Positions 42,134 to 54,428 are shown, counted from the stretch's first letter. The stretch: DNA of 64,000 bases from Manihot esculenta (GCF_001659605.2 NC_035161.2:806001-870000), one strand, 5' to 3'. Numbers and translations: made by a program. Notes: generated from the letters alone by a model not told the origin.

Positions 42134-44339
42134 TGTAATACCCGGCTAGACTCCGGTATCGGAATTCCTACCGTCCGGTGGGATCTCGAATGTCGGAGGC
42201 CTCTAGAAGGGTAAAATTATGTTTTTCCAAAATGTTTTAATGTATTTCATGTTTTTAAGTAAGATTTAAATTAAGTTTTGAATGGAAAAGACCATGGAAC
42301 TATTCTCAGGTTCGGCCACCGAATCCCCATGTTCGGCCGCCGAACGTTGGATAGTTTGGGAGGCTAGTTAGGCTTCCGAAAGTTGGCTTAGGTTCGGCCG
42401 CCGAATCTCCATGTTCGGCCGCTAAACTTGCATGAGTTTTGGAGGCACGTTCGGCTTCCGAAGGTGGTTTGGCCAGCCCTATATAAGAGCTCCATGCTTC
42501 TCCCCATTTTCGGCCACGGTGAGTCCTTGCTCCTCCATGGTCCATTTTTGATGATTTTCCTCCAATCTTTCTGGTTTTAACAAGCTTTTTGTGGATTTGA
42601 AGATTTTTGAGCAAGTTTGGAGCTTGGGAACCAAAAGTGTGGATTTCTCCCCATCTCCGAGTTAGGACCATCTCTACTCTAGATCTCTAAGAGGTAAGAG
42701 CCGATCTTTAGCTCATTAAGCATTTTAAACAAGTCTTATGCAAGTTTATGGGTAGAGATGCATGTTAGGAGGCATGTTGAGTTTTTGTGTTTTTGAGCAA
42801 TGTATGTTGCTTTTTGTGTGTTTAATGCAATGTGGCTGGGGTTTAGGATAGTTTGAGACCCCTATGTGCTTGTATGCTTGTTGGGAATGTTGTAGAATAG
42901 GTTTATGCATATTTGTATGGATTGGGAGGCATTTGTGCATGTTGGAGCTGAGTTTCTGCCCTTTGGCAGAAACTAGGTTCGGCCGCTGAAGGGACTTTCG
43001 GCTGCCGAACCCCCTTGGGGAGGCAGTTTCGGCTGCCGAAGCCTGCCCCCAAAAGAGGACTTTCGTGTCTGGAGGGCAGTTTCGGCAGTCGAAAGTGCCG
43101 CCGAACATGCATGAGTTTCGTCTCTGTCTGGGAGTTTCGGCCGCCGAAGGTGCCGCCGAACCTGCCTGACTTTCGGCTCTGGAGGGACTTTCGGCCGCCG
43201 AACTTGCCGCCGAAAGTGCCCTGTCCTGCCATTTCTTGCATGTTTTCTATGATCTTTTGAGATGTTTTAGGGGGGTTTTTAGGGAGTATTTTAGAGTAAT
43301 GTTCATGTTTGTCTGGTCCCTTATTTGAGTCCACCTGTGTAGGTTCGGACTCGAGGAACCTAGGCCCCCAGCAGTGAGTCAGCTGCTTCAGAGTCTTTTA
43401 AGAGCTAGCCAGAGGTGAGTGGAATAACTTTCACTGTTTTAAATTAAATTAATAAGAGTTTAAGCATGAATCACGCATCATGAATGCCATGAGATATAGT
43501 AGGCGTTTGCATTAGTATTCACGAATATGTTGCATTGCATACTACGCTGTTGTTGTGGATGAATGTTGAATGATCCATTAGCCCATATGTCATGATATCC
43601 CACGGAAGTCCAGGTGTGCCTGCTGCGGCTTTACGCCCCTGGCACTATGACAGCCCATGGAAGTCCAGGTGTGCCTGCGTTTGCTCTACGCCCCTGGCAT
43701 AAGTAAGTAGCATAGGGGCTAAATGGTGACAAGTTCATCCTTGTTGTGGAATGTTTGTGTTATGACGCATTTCATGAAAGCATGAATTTTAAATCTATGT
43801 TTGTATTATTCTACTCACTGGGCTCTAGTAGCTCACCCCACTCCCTTAATCCCCAAGTTTGCAGGTACAAGTTAGATCAGGAGGTCGGCTAGAGTGAAGT
43901 CTATTATATTGTAATAGATAGTAGTGGACACGAGAACGATGTAATGAATCTTATGAATAGTTATGTAATGTAAAGTATGATCTATTGATGTATTGAGGTT
44001 TTAGAGATGTGCTTGACCCTAGTATGTTGAGAATCCCTTTTATGCATGATTTATTTATGAGTTATTAATGTTCATGAATATCCAAGCTAATGAATGTTAT
44101 GATACCCCATTGGAGTATTTGATGAGGGCTCCAGTGTGTGGTTTATGTTATAGTTTTGTGCATGCACAGGTTATGCTTGGATAAAAGAAAAGAAAATTTT
44201 TTACAGACTTTGTATATGTGGTTCATGTATGGGATTCCACAGGTATTCAGGAGGTATGTAGGCTTGCTACGGGTCCCGGCGGCCTTAAGCCGATCTGGAT
44301 CTTAGCGCCGGTAACGGGTCGGATTTTCGGGTCGTTACA
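42134..44339 (+). mobile_element. 3' LTR of copy C
   Basis: 2,206 bp, TGTAATACCCGG to GTCGTTACA, followed by ACTAC. A short deletion just after the TATA box (about 42496) distinguishes it from the 5' LTR. Stem-loop units at 43604-43700. Confidence 0.93.
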
Positions 44340-45044
44340 ACTACCATAAGGCAGAAACCAACTGAGGATTTATATGATTATTAAGAAAGGTTTGAAAGAC
44401 TGTGTACAAGTTATCCACAACATGATATGTCAGACAAGTCCCTCATAGAGTTCTTCTATAGAGGAATGCTACCTTCAGAAAGGAAGTTCATTAATGTAGC
44501 TTGTGGAGGATTTATTTTGGACAAGACACCTAAGGAGATGAGAGAGTTGATCTCTACACTTGTAGCCTCATCTAGGCAATATGAAGAAGAAAAACAACTG
44601 GAGAGAGGAGTCAATAAGGTAAGTTCACCTGCTATTTCTGAACTGACATCTGTTATGAAAGATTTTGCCATAAGACTGGTTCAACAGATACAAGCAGCTC
44701 AGCCACCTAGGCCATGTGGTATTTATGCATATGTAGGACATCCAACTGATCAGTGTCCTACTCTTCAAGAAGACAACCAGCAAGTTAATGCCATTGAAGG
44801 ATATAACAACCAGCCTAGACATGATCCATATTCCAACACATACAATCCAGGCTGGAAAGACCATCCAAATTTCAGCTATGGAAGGGCCAACAATAATGAG
44901 AACTATCATAACCACCACAGGAATCAAGTCTAACCAGCACCTTCGAGTTCCAATCAACACCTTGAGAGGATGATAGAAACACTTGCAAACTCTATGCAGA
45001 CTCTCCAACAATAGGTGGGACAGCTAATGAACAAATCTGAATCC
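44340..45044 (+). pseudogene. Athila G gag, C-terminal segment with zinc knuckle
   Basis: After the ACTAC duplication the gag frame resumes (TIRQKPTEDLYDY, a TAA at about 44382, then ERFERLCTSYPQHDMSDKSL and SLIEFFYRGMLPSERKFINV). A CCHC-like knuckle follows (CGIYAYVGHPTDQC, with the second Cys replaced by Tyr: C-G-I-Y instead of C-R-I-C in H). TAA at 44931 and TAG at 45013 are further breaks. At about 45045 the sequence changes abruptly to Tekay integrase. Confidence 0.85.
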
Positions 45045-46040
45045 CAATGTAAATGGGAGAATGTAGCTATGGATTTTGTAGTGGGATTACCGGTGACGTC
45101 CAACAGACTAGACTCCATATTCATTCCTATCAGGAGCAGCTACTCTGTGGACAAGTTGGCGCAAGTGTATGTTGAGGAAGTCATCAGACTGCATGGGACT
45201 CCCGTTTCTATAGTGTCAGATAGGCGACCCCAGTTCACCTCCAGATTCTGGCGGAGTCTGCAGAATGCTATGGGCACTAGGCTAGACTTCAGCACTGCTT
45301 TCCATCCACAGACTGATGGACAGTCAGAGAGGACCATCCAAACCATAGAAGATATGTTCAGAATGTGTGTGCTAGATTTTGGCGGTTCTTGAAGGCAGCA
45401 TCTACCCTTGGTGGAGTTTGCCTACAATAACAGCTATCATGCTAGCATAGGGATGGCTCCATATGAAGCTCTTTATGGAAGGAAGTGCAGGTCACCAGTT
45501 TGTTGGGAAGAGGTTGGAGAGAGGTCCTTGGCAGGACCTGAGTTGGTAGAGATTACCAACAGAGTAGTGCCCATTATCAGAGAGAGACTCAGGACTGCTA
45601 GAAGAGCTATGCAGATGTTCGCAGGAAGCATGTAGAGTTCCAGGAGGGTGATCTGGTATTGCTGAAGGTGTCTCCAATGAAAGGGGTGGTTCGGTTTGGG
45701 AAGAAGGGTAAATTAGCTCCACGGTACATCGAACCATTTGAGATTTTACAGAAGGTCGGATATGTGTCGTACAAGTTAGATTTACCTGCTTCCATGGATA
45801 GAATCCATCCGGTCTTCCATGTTTCTATGCTACGAAAATTTGTGTCAAATCCGGGTAAGGTTCTTAGTGAACTAGATATGGAGATCCTTGGGGATCTCAC
45901 TTATATAGAGCAGCCAGTGCGGATCATTGACACTCAGATCAGAAAGTTAAGGAACAAGGAGATCCCGATGGTGAAAGTCCTTTGGAACCACCATATTCTT
46001 GAAGAGTGTACCTGGGAGACACGGGAGTCTATGCTCTAGC
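45045..46040 (+). pseudogene. Tekay integrase-chromodomain fragment D2
   Basis: Starts inside the integrase ([14 protein letters not shown]) with no LTR or RT before it. A deletion of about 35-40 bp removes the segment between RLDSI and FIPIRSSYS. TGA at 45390 and TAG at 46036 are nonsense changes. A 10-nt deletion near 45600 shifts the frame, and exactly the same deletion is in copy E near 53965, so the two are copies of one defective element. The catalytic Asp in VSDRRPQFTS and Glu in [10 protein letters not shown] remain. The PPT (46160-46172) and the LTR shared with E follow. Confidence 0.9.
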
Positions 46041-46210
46041 AGTACCCTACCTCTTTTGAGGTCAGAGTTTATAGCTTTCTTGTGTGTTTTGATGTTATGT
46101 TATTGTTATGGTTATTGCATGCTTATGTTAGTGAGGAACATTCGGGGACGAATGTTCTTAAGGGGGGGAGAATGTAATACCCGGCTAGACCCCGGCATCG
46201 AAATCCTTAC

Positions 46211-46462
46211 TGTAACAGCCCGGCCCCGTACGACCGGCCCTGTTACCGCTCACAGCCCGTGACCTTCCTCTGGGCCCAGCCACTGTGAGCAGCTCTTAAC
46301 ATCCCTTCACCCTCACGGGTCCTGCCTGGAACCCGTGAGGGTGAAGGGATGTTAAGAGCTGTTCATACGCCAGTGGAAAGCCCGAGGTGGCAAGAGGCCA
46401 GGCGAGGGATAGCCCTGGGTGTGAACGGTAACAGTGCCGGGGATCACGTCCGGGCTGTTACA
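46211..46462. mobile_element. Foldback element, short recombinant, 252 bp
   Basis: Starts TGTAACAGCCCGG and ends CCGGGCTGTTACA, but the two arms are from different subtypes. The left arm matches subtype 2 (as in 46481-47033). The right arm matches the complement of the 63074 arm (AGCCCTGGG, GGTGGCAAGAGGCCAGGCG). They meet at the shared stem AACATCCCTTCACCCTCACGGGT and its complement, so only the middle and ends pair. The left flank CTTAC (46206-46210) is half of the target duplication. Confidence 0.82.
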
Positions 46463-46480
46463 TAAAAAGGCGCCTTTTTA
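46463..46480. repeat. Palindromic linker between two foldback elements
   Basis: TAAAAAGGCGCCTTTTTA, identical to 4005-4022. With the flanking TGTTACA and TGTAACA ends the whole junction is one longer palindrome. Confidence 0.85.
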
Positions 46481-47033
46481 TGTAACAGCCCGGCCCCGTA
46501 CGACCGGCCCTGTTACCGCTCACAGCCCGTGACCTTCCTCTGGGCCCAGCCACTGTGAGCAGCTCTTAACATCCCTTCACCCTCACGGGTTCCAGGCAGG
46601 ATTTGTCCCCTTGGTTCGCGGGACTCTAACCCGTTCTTCCCAAGTGGATTTGGCCCAATTCCTTCCTTTGGAAATTAGGTCGCCTCCCCCACTACTCGAA
46701 CCCTTGACCTCCCACTTTAAGGGAATAGTCTGGTGAGAGTGAGTACCAATTGTTCGTGGAACAATTGGTACTCACTCTCACCAGACTATTCCCTTAAAGT
46801 GGGAGGTCAAGGGTTCGAGTAGTGGGGGAGGCGACCTAATTTCCAAAGGAAGGAATTGGGCCAAATCCACTTGGGAAGAACGGGTTAGAGTCCCGCGAAC
46901 CAAGGGGACAAATCCTGCCTGGAACCCGTGAGGGTGAAGGGATGTTAAGAGCTGCTCACAGTGGCTGGGCCCAGAGGAAGGTCACGGGCTGTGAGCGGTA
47001 ACAGGGCCGGTCGTACGGGGCCGGGCTGTTACA
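46481..47033. mobile_element. Foldback (hairpin) element, subtype 2, 553 bp
   Basis: Two 275-bp arms around a 3-nt loop (GTG, 46756-46758), matched throughout by eye. Ends TGTAACAGCCCGG / CCGGGCTGTTACA. CTTAC follows at 47034-47038 and matches 46206-46210, so the two hairpins and linker behave as one 823-bp insertion with a 5-bp target duplication. The uninterrupted site is visible in the sister LTR near 54575-54590 (AATCCTTACCT). Confidence 0.88.
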
Positions 47034-49182
47034 CTTACCTCTAGGCGGGTTCTCCGTGGAATTTGGAATTTCACGGGATGTCGGAGCTTTCTAGAAGGGT
47101 AAATTAGAGGTTTTTCAAATGTTTTTTCATGATTTTAATGTTTTAAGTTAAGAAAATTGAGTTTTGGAAAAGAAAAGGCCAAGGGGACAATTGCCAGGTT
47201 CGGCCGCCGATGGTGAAGTTCGGCCGCCGAACGTTGCATGGTTTTGCATGCAGTTTTGGCCGCCGAAGGTGAGGCGGTAGGCCACCTATAAAAGCCCCTT
47301 TGACCGGAAATGGAGGTGTTGAACTCTCTGTTTTTGGGTCAAAGGTAGGGTTTTGATCTCCTTCGGTGTTTTCATGTTTTCTCTCCAAATCTTGCATGTT
47401 TTTACATGTTTTGACTTGGTTTTAGAGTTTTGAGCAAAAGAAGCCTAAGTTGAAGAACTTGGAGACTTTAGTTTGTTTTCCACCACAACTCCGAGTTTGG
47501 ACCATTAATCCTCTCGTTCTTCAAGAGGTAAGCATAGATCCTCACCTCCCCTTATGTTTAAAGCATGTTTTATAGAGTTTTAGAGAGTTTATGGCATGTT
47601 ATAGAGTAGATCTTGAGGTTGGAGCATATGTTGATCATATGCTATTTGATGAGATTAGTGGAGTTTAAACTAGTTTTTAAGCTCCTATATGCATGGATTG
47701 TGGTATATGCATATTTAGAGAGTTGGTATGCTTGTTTAGAGTGTGTGGTGAAGGTTTTGGTGGCTGAGAGTGGAGTTGAGCCGAGTTTCTGCCTTCTGGG
47801 GAAACTCAGGTTCGACCGCCGAAACCCTTGTGGAGGCTGTTTCGGCTGCCTAAACTTGCCCCCGAAAATGGACTTTCGTCTTTGGAGGCAAGTTTCGGCC
47901 GCCGAACCTGCCGTCGAAGGTGGGTGACTTTCGTCTCTGGAATAGACTTTTGGCCCCCGAACCTTACCCCCGAAAGTGGACTTTTGGATCTGGAGAGGAC
48001 TTTCGACCGCCAAAGGTGCCGCTGAAAGTGCCTGACTTTCGGATCTGGAGGGGGGTTTCGGCCGCCGAACTTGCCGCCGAAAGTCCCCTCTCCAGCTTTC
48101 CTTTGCCAGTTTTTCCATGCATGTTTATGATGTTTTAGGGGGTTTTTGGGGAGACGTTTATAGCTATGTTAGAGTATGTTTGGTACCTCATTTGAGTCCA
48201 CCTGTGTTGGTGCGGACCCGAGGAACCAAGGAGGCCCACAGAGTTAGTATCACAGAGACAGTTCATCAGTTGCTAGAGGTGAGTGGAACTAAACTATGTT
48301 TTAAATTAAATAAAGTTTTATCATGTTTCATGCATCATATATGCCATGTTTATAATAGGGTGTTCAGCATTAGTATTCACGAAGTTGATGCATTGCATTA
48401 TTTATTGACTATGGGGATGGACAACAGGATGATCCTTTAGCCCTCTAATTATGATTTTCCATGTATAGAAGTCCTGAGGAGCCCCACAGAGGGCCGGGCA
48501 CAGAGTTTATTTGTATGTAACAGAAGTCCTGAGGAGCTCCTTTGAGGGCCGGGCACAGAGCAGAGGGATTTTTGGACCAGTCCATCCGTGATGTGATTAC
48601 TTGTGATGTGATGCATTACATGATAGCATGTTTTACTTAATGTTTATTTGTTCTACTCACTAGGCTCTAGTAGCTCACCCCTCTCCCTAACCCCCATGTT
48701 TCAGGGCCTCAGAGTAAAGTCAGGGTGCCAGCAAAGGGTAAAAGATTATGTAATAGTATAGAGTAGTGGATATGATGTAAAGTAAAGTTATGTAAAGAAT
48801 AGAAATGATGTAATGTAATGTATATAGAGTTATAGTAATGTGCTTGGCCCTAGAGTATGTTTAATCCCTTTTGCACATGATCATTATTTTATGTTTTATG
48901 ATGTTTATCATTATGATAAAAACTGAGCTTGACATTTATATGATGACCCATCTAGATTATTTGATGAGGACTCTAGTATGGGGTTTTATGTTCACAGAGA
49001 TAGTGCATGCACAGGTCAAACTTAGTTAATGGAAAGTTCAAAATTTTTATGGAAATGCATGATCATGTATGGGACTTATCAGGTACACAGAGTGCATAGT
49101 GGGCTTGCTACGGGTTCCGGCGGCCTTAAGCCTACCTGAATCCTAGCGCCGATAGCGGTCCGGTTTTCGGGCTGTTACAGAT

Positions 49183-49195
49183 TGGTATCAGAGCC
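49183..49195 (+). other. Primer binding site, initiator tRNA-Met (copy E)
   Basis: TGGTATCAGAGCC, 3 bp after the LTR end. Confidence 0.9.
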
Positions 49196-49443
49196 CTAGG
49201 TTCACATGATCGGACCATAGAGTGTTTTGGGATCATAGAGGTCATAGAAGGGCAAGCACAATAGGAAAAATCATGTCCACTAGGATAGGATGTAGAGTCC
49301 TATCTTGATGATGATTTGTAATGCCATGATTTTATGCATGTGCATTTAATGATTTGCTAAGTATGTGATGAGGGTTCATGTGTTTCACATGGACCATATG
49401 ATGCTAATGTTTATGTGTGCATGTTATGTTTTCAGAAGGCAGT

Positions 49444-51006
49444 ATGAGAGGAACTCGTCGATCTTCTAGACTGACTGAAGCTCCACCAGAGAATGAGGGC
49501 ATGGATGCCCGTCCCCCTGCTTTGCCTAGGGCAATGTCGCAAAGGATAGGAAGAGAAAGAGCATCAAGGGACCCTAGAAGGTCTTTTGATGAAAGTAGAA
49601 GAGAAACTGAGCAAGGTAGAAGATCCAGTGATGTGAGGGAGGCTATAGATGTTGATCAGAGAAGAGATGGAAGGTTAGGTGTTGGCATGTCTGAGGAGGA
49701 TGTGGGATCATCTTATGGAGGCGCTCAGGCCTCGGGGTTGGGTTATCCACCCCAGTACCAGCCCTTTCCACAGGGTCCAGGATATTTGATGGGGGGTACA
49801 TCGGATTATCCTAGTTTTAACCCATATCCCACTTATATGCCTTATCCACCTTTTTACCCACCATACCCACAGTACCCCATGTATCCACCCTCACCCTTTT
49901 ACCCAAGTCCAACATACTCTACTCCAGGAAGTTCTGCACCTCCTCCCCCACCACCAGCAGAACCAGTAGCCCCTGTTGTCCAAGTGCCTTAACCTGGCCC
50001 ATCTGAGAAGAGTAAGGTGAAAATGACTGATTATTTGAAATTGGATGCTCCTAAGTACAAGCCTGGAGATGATCCGTTTGAGTACATCAAGGCAGTAAAG
50101 ATGATAGCAGATGAGCTAGGGGCAGATGACACCAGAGCCATTCAGATGGCAGGGTTCACTCTGAAATGCAAGATGGAAAAGGAGTGGTTTAATAACTATG
50201 TGGACCCTAGAGTGGATAGTATGTCTTGGGAGGAGTTTGCCAATGAGTTTGCTGGGTGGGCTTTTCCAGATAGTTCCAGAGAGCTGAAGATGATAGAATT
50301 TGAGCAGTTGAGGCAGACTGAGGACATGAGTGTGGATGAGTATACAGAGAGGTTCATGGATTTGCTGCAGTATGTGGGTCAGGCCTATGATACAGATAAG
50401 AAGAAGGCTAGGAGGTATGCTATGAGGCTCCATTTTAGATATTCCTCCTTGATCCAGGCAGCAGAGTGGGAGAGTTTTCACTCAGTGGTGGATATTGCAC
50501 GAAAGATGGAAGCTAGTGCCATTGTTCAGGGAGCAATCAAACAGCAGGTGGCACAATCTTCGGGTTCTAAGACCCCAGGTAGAGGTAATTTAGATCCCTC
50601 TTCCCAGAGTGCAGTAACTTCTGGGGGTAAAAAGTGGAGTGGTTCCACTAAGAATCTAAAGAAGAACAAGTTCTGGAACAAGCTGAAGGCAGGTCTAGAA
50701 TTAGGAAGTGGCTCGAGCTCAGGTACAGAGGCTACAGTGTGTATGAGGTGCGGTAGGCCGCATAAGGGAGTCTGTCGATTTGGGACTACAGCATGTTTCA
50801 GGTGCGGCCAAGAGGGACACATAGCTCGAGAGTGTCCTAGGGCAGCTTTTTCTGCACCGTCCCATCAGGTAGCTCCAGACAGCATGGCTCAGCCGTCAGC
50901 TCCAGCCACTACTCAGGGCAGAGGAAGAGGGAGAGGAGCAGCCTCTTCTTTAGGTTCCCGGGGTGCAGGTCTGTCAGCTCCAGCACGGATCTTCACTATG
51001 ACTCAG
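49444..51006 (+). pseudogene. Tekay gag, copy E
   Basis: ATG at 49444 (MRGTRRSSRLTEAPPENEG). An Arg-rich N-terminus and a Pro/Tyr-rich stretch precede a TAA at 49990. The capsid-type domain (from MTDYLKLDAP at about 50023) and the zinc knuckle [17 protein letters not shown] follow. TAG at 51007 ends gag where C reads CAG into protease. The frame is the same throughout, which shows that gag and pol were one ORF. The start is supported by the leader with TTTTCAG just upstream (49430-49436). Confidence 0.92.
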
Positions 51007-51009
51007 TAG

Positions 51010-54000
51010 GAGGCTGACACATCTAACACCGTGGTGTCAGGTAATCTCATCATTGGGTGTTCTGATGTGTATGCATTGTTAGACCCTAGTGCTTCTCATT
51101 CTTTTGTTGCTCCGAGAGCCATAGAGAGAGTGGGTTTGATGACTTCTGGGTTAGAGTGTCCCCTTTGGGTCAGTGGGCCCAAGTGTGATCCATCAGTGGT
51201 AGAGTCAGTCTGTCATTTTTGTCCAGTGTTTATAGATGGTAGATGCCTTCCAGCTGACCTTGTGGTTCTAGATTTGACTGATTTTGATGTCATTCTAGGG
51301 ATGGATTAGCTATCTACTCATTGTGCTACCTTGGACTGTAGAGACAAGGTAGTCAGGTTCAGAGATCAGGATGGATCAGAGTTTGTCTTCAGAGGAGACA
51401 AGAGGGGTATGCCTAGAGGTTTAATATCAGCCCTACAGGCTCGTAGGTTGCTTAGAAGAGGGTTTCAGAGATTTCTAGCTCATGTGAGAGAGCTAGATCA
51501 TCAGGTTAGGGAACCCACCTCAGTGCCTGTTGTCAGAGAGTTTACAGATGTGTTCCCAGACGAGCTTCCAGGACTACCACCTGATAGGGAGATAGAGTTC
51601 GAGATATAGTTCGAGATAGAGTTAATGCCTGGTACCAGACCGATCTCTATCCCTCCCTACAGGATGGCACCGGCAGAGTTAAAAGAGTGAAAAGAACAGT
51701 AACAGGAGTTGGTAGATAAGAGTTTCATCCGACCGAGTACTTTACCTTGGGGTGCTCCAGTGCTGTTTGTTAGAAAGAAGGATGGATCCTTGAGACTTTG
51801 TATTGACTACAAGCAGTTGAACAAAGTCACTACCAAGAATAAGTATCCTCTACCTAGGATCGACGATCTATTTGACTAGCTAGCTGGAGCAGGTTGTTTT
51901 TCTAAAATAGATCTGAGATCGGGATACCACCAGTTGAGAATCAGAGAAGAGGATGTTCCAAAGACAGCTTTCAGGACCAGATATGGGCATTATGAGTTTC
52001 TAGTGATGCCGTTCGGGTTAACCAACGCCCCTGCAGCATTCATGGATCTCATGAACAAAATTTTCAGACAGTATCTGGATCACTTTGTTATTGTCTTCAT
52101 TGATGATATCTTAGTGTATTTCAGAAATGCAGAGGAGCATGCCCAGCATCTGAGGATAGTCCTGCAGACCTTGAGAGAGCATGGCTTGTACGCCAAGTTC
52201 TCTAAGTGTGAGTTCTGGTTAAGGAGCATTTCTTTCTTAGGGCATGTAGTGTCAGACAAGGGAATAGCAGTGGACCCCAAGAAGATAGAGGCTGTAGCTA
52301 ACTAGCCTAGACCCACCACAGTGATAGAGATTAAGAGTTTTCTAGGTTTGGCAGGTTATTACAGGAGGTTCGTTCAGGACTTCTCTAGAATTGCAGCTCC
52401 TATGACCAGGTTGACCAGGAAAAGTCAGAAGTTTGTGTGGTCTGACGATTGTGAGGAAAGTTTTGAAGAGCTAAAGAAGAGGTTGACTTCAGCACTGGTG
52501 TTAGCTCTGCCTACCAGTGATGAAGACTTCACAATGTTCTGTGATGCGTCTCGAGTGGGACTAGGTTGTGTGTTAATGTAGAGTGACAGAGTGATTGCTT
52601 ATGCTTCTAGACAGCTGAAGAAGCATGAGATGAACTATCCTACATATGACCTTGAGATGGCAGCTGTGATCTTTGCACTCAAGATGTGGAGGCATTACCT
52701 CTATGGGGTTAAATGTGAGATCTTCATAGATCATAAGAGCCTGCAGCACATCTTGAGTCAGAGAGAGTTGAATTTGAGGCAGAGGAGATGGGTAGAACTG
52801 CTCAGTGACTATGATTGTAAGATACAGTACCATCCGAGTAAGGCAAATGTTATGGCACATGCCTTAAGCCGGAAATCACTTGGCAGTTTATCCCACATCT
52901 CAGCAGAGAGGAGACCGGTAGTGAAGGAGTTTTATAGGCTTTTTGGGGAAGGGCTACAGCTGGAATTATCTGGTGCAGGTGCTTTGATAGCACAAATGAG
53001 AGTTTCACCCGTGTTTCTGGAGCAGGTGGCTCAGAAACAGCATGAGGACCCAGAGTTGGTCAAAATTGCCAGGGCTGTTCAGTCAGGCAAAAGTGATGAG
53101 TTCAGATTTGACGATAAAGGGATCCTCCGCTACGAGAACAGATTATGTGTACTAGATGATATAAAACTGAAGGGAGACATTATGGGGGAAGCCCATAATG
53201 CTAGGTACAGCATTCACCCTGGAGCCACCAAGATGTATCAGGATCTGAAAAGAGTCTATTGGTGGCCAGCTATGAAAAGAGAAGTGGCACTTTTCGTGTC
53301 AACCTGCGATATATGTCAGAGGGTGAAGCTAGAGCATCAGAAGCCGGTTGGAATGCTTAACCCACTGCCGATTCCAGAATGGAAATGGGAGAATGTAGCT
53401 ATGGATTTTGTAGTGGGATTACCGGCGACGTCCAACAGACTAGACTCCATATGGGTGATTGTGAACAGACTGACCAAATCTGCTCACTTCATTCCTGTCA
53501 GGAGCAGCTACTCTGTGGACAAGTTGGCGCAAGTGTATGTTGAGGAAGTCATCAGACTGCATGGGGCTCCCGTTTCTATAGTGTCAGATAAGGGACCCCA
53601 GTTCACCTCTAGATTCTGGTGGAGTCTGCAGAATGCTATGGGCACCAGGCTAGACTTCAGCACTGCTTTCCATCCACAGACTGATGGACAATCAGAGAGG
53701 ACCATCCAAACCATAGAAGATATGTTCAGAATGTGTGTGCTAGATTTTGGCGGTTCTTGGAGGCAGCATCTACCCTTGGTGGAGTTTGCCTACAATAACA
53801 GCTATCATGCTAGCATAGGGATGGCTCCATATGAAGCTCTTTATGGGAGGAAGTGCAGGTCACCAGTTTGTTGGGAAGAGGTTGGAGAGAGGTCCTTGGC
53901 AGGACTTGAGTTGGTAGAGATTACCAACAGAGTAGTGCCCATTATCAGAGAGAGACTCAGGACTGCTAGAAGAGCTATGCAGATGTTCGCAGGAAGCATG

Positions 54001-54428
54001 TAGAGTTCCAGGAGGGTGATCTGGTATTGCTGAAGGTGTCTCCAATGAAAGGGGTGGTTCGGTTTGGGAAGAAGGGTAAACTAGCTCCACGGTACATCGG
54101 ACCATTTGAGATTTTACAGAAGGTCGGATATGTGTCGTACAAGTTAGATTTACCTGCTTCCATGGAAAGAATCCATCCGGTCTTTCATGTTTCTATGCTA
54201 CGAAAATTTGTGTCAGATCCGGGTAAGGTTCTTAGTGAACCAGATATGGAGATCCTTGGGGATCTCACTTGTATAGAGCAGCTAGTGCGGATCATTGACA
54301 CTCAGATCAGAAAGTTAAGGAACAAGGAGATCCCGATGGTGAAAGTCCTTTGGAACCACCATAATCTTGAAGAGTGTACCTGGGAGACACGGGAGTCTAT
54401 GCTCCAGCAGTACCTCAACCTCTTTTGA
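51010..54428 (+). pseudogene. Tekay pol, copy E
   Basis: Same frame as gag up to about 53960, with stops near 51307, 51607, 51688, 51701, 51877, 52303 and 52579. The protease Asp is kept ([13 protein letters not shown] at 51082). A 15-bp tandem duplication (TTCGAGATA unit) lies at 51597-51625. RT active site FIDDILVYF; RNase [11 protein letters not shown]. From 52591 RNase H, HHCC and integrase catalytic residues are readable until a 10-nt deletion near 53965 shifts the frame; the chromodomain continues in the new frame (54027-54428). It shares that deletion with fragment D2. Confidence 0.92.

Larger units (their letters stand above)
32967..44339 (+). mobile_element. Tekay/Del-type retrotransposon copy C with nested solo LTR
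   Basis: Flanked by ACTAC at 32962-32966 and 44340-44344, so both ends are original. The 5' LTR is shortened at its 3' end: a deletion from about 35043 removed the LTR end, PBS, leader and gag N-terminus, perhaps through the shared AGAAGAG-like sequence. The polyprotein is in one frame with two TAG stops and the S2 insertion. PPT and a complete 3' LTR follow. Confidence 0.93.
46173..49179 (+). mobile_element. Tekay LTR shared by fragment D2 (3') and copy E (5')
   Basis: It follows a PPT and precedes a PBS, so it is both the 3' LTR of D2 and the 5' LTR of E: a tandem arrangement. Starts TGTAATACCCGG, ends GGGCTGTTACA. Of 3,007 bp, 828 are the double hairpin plus its CTTAC duplication, which leaves about 2,179 bp. 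TATA box 47287-47293; leader cluster 47810-48090; stem-loop units 48467-48556 of the GGGCCGGGCA type as in LTR A. Confidence 0.9.

Noticed and set aside
46481..47033. Hairpins as pure assembly artefacts
   Set aside because: The pair has a matching CTTAC duplication, an empty site in the sister LTR, and subtypes that differ between loci. Read support should still be checked.
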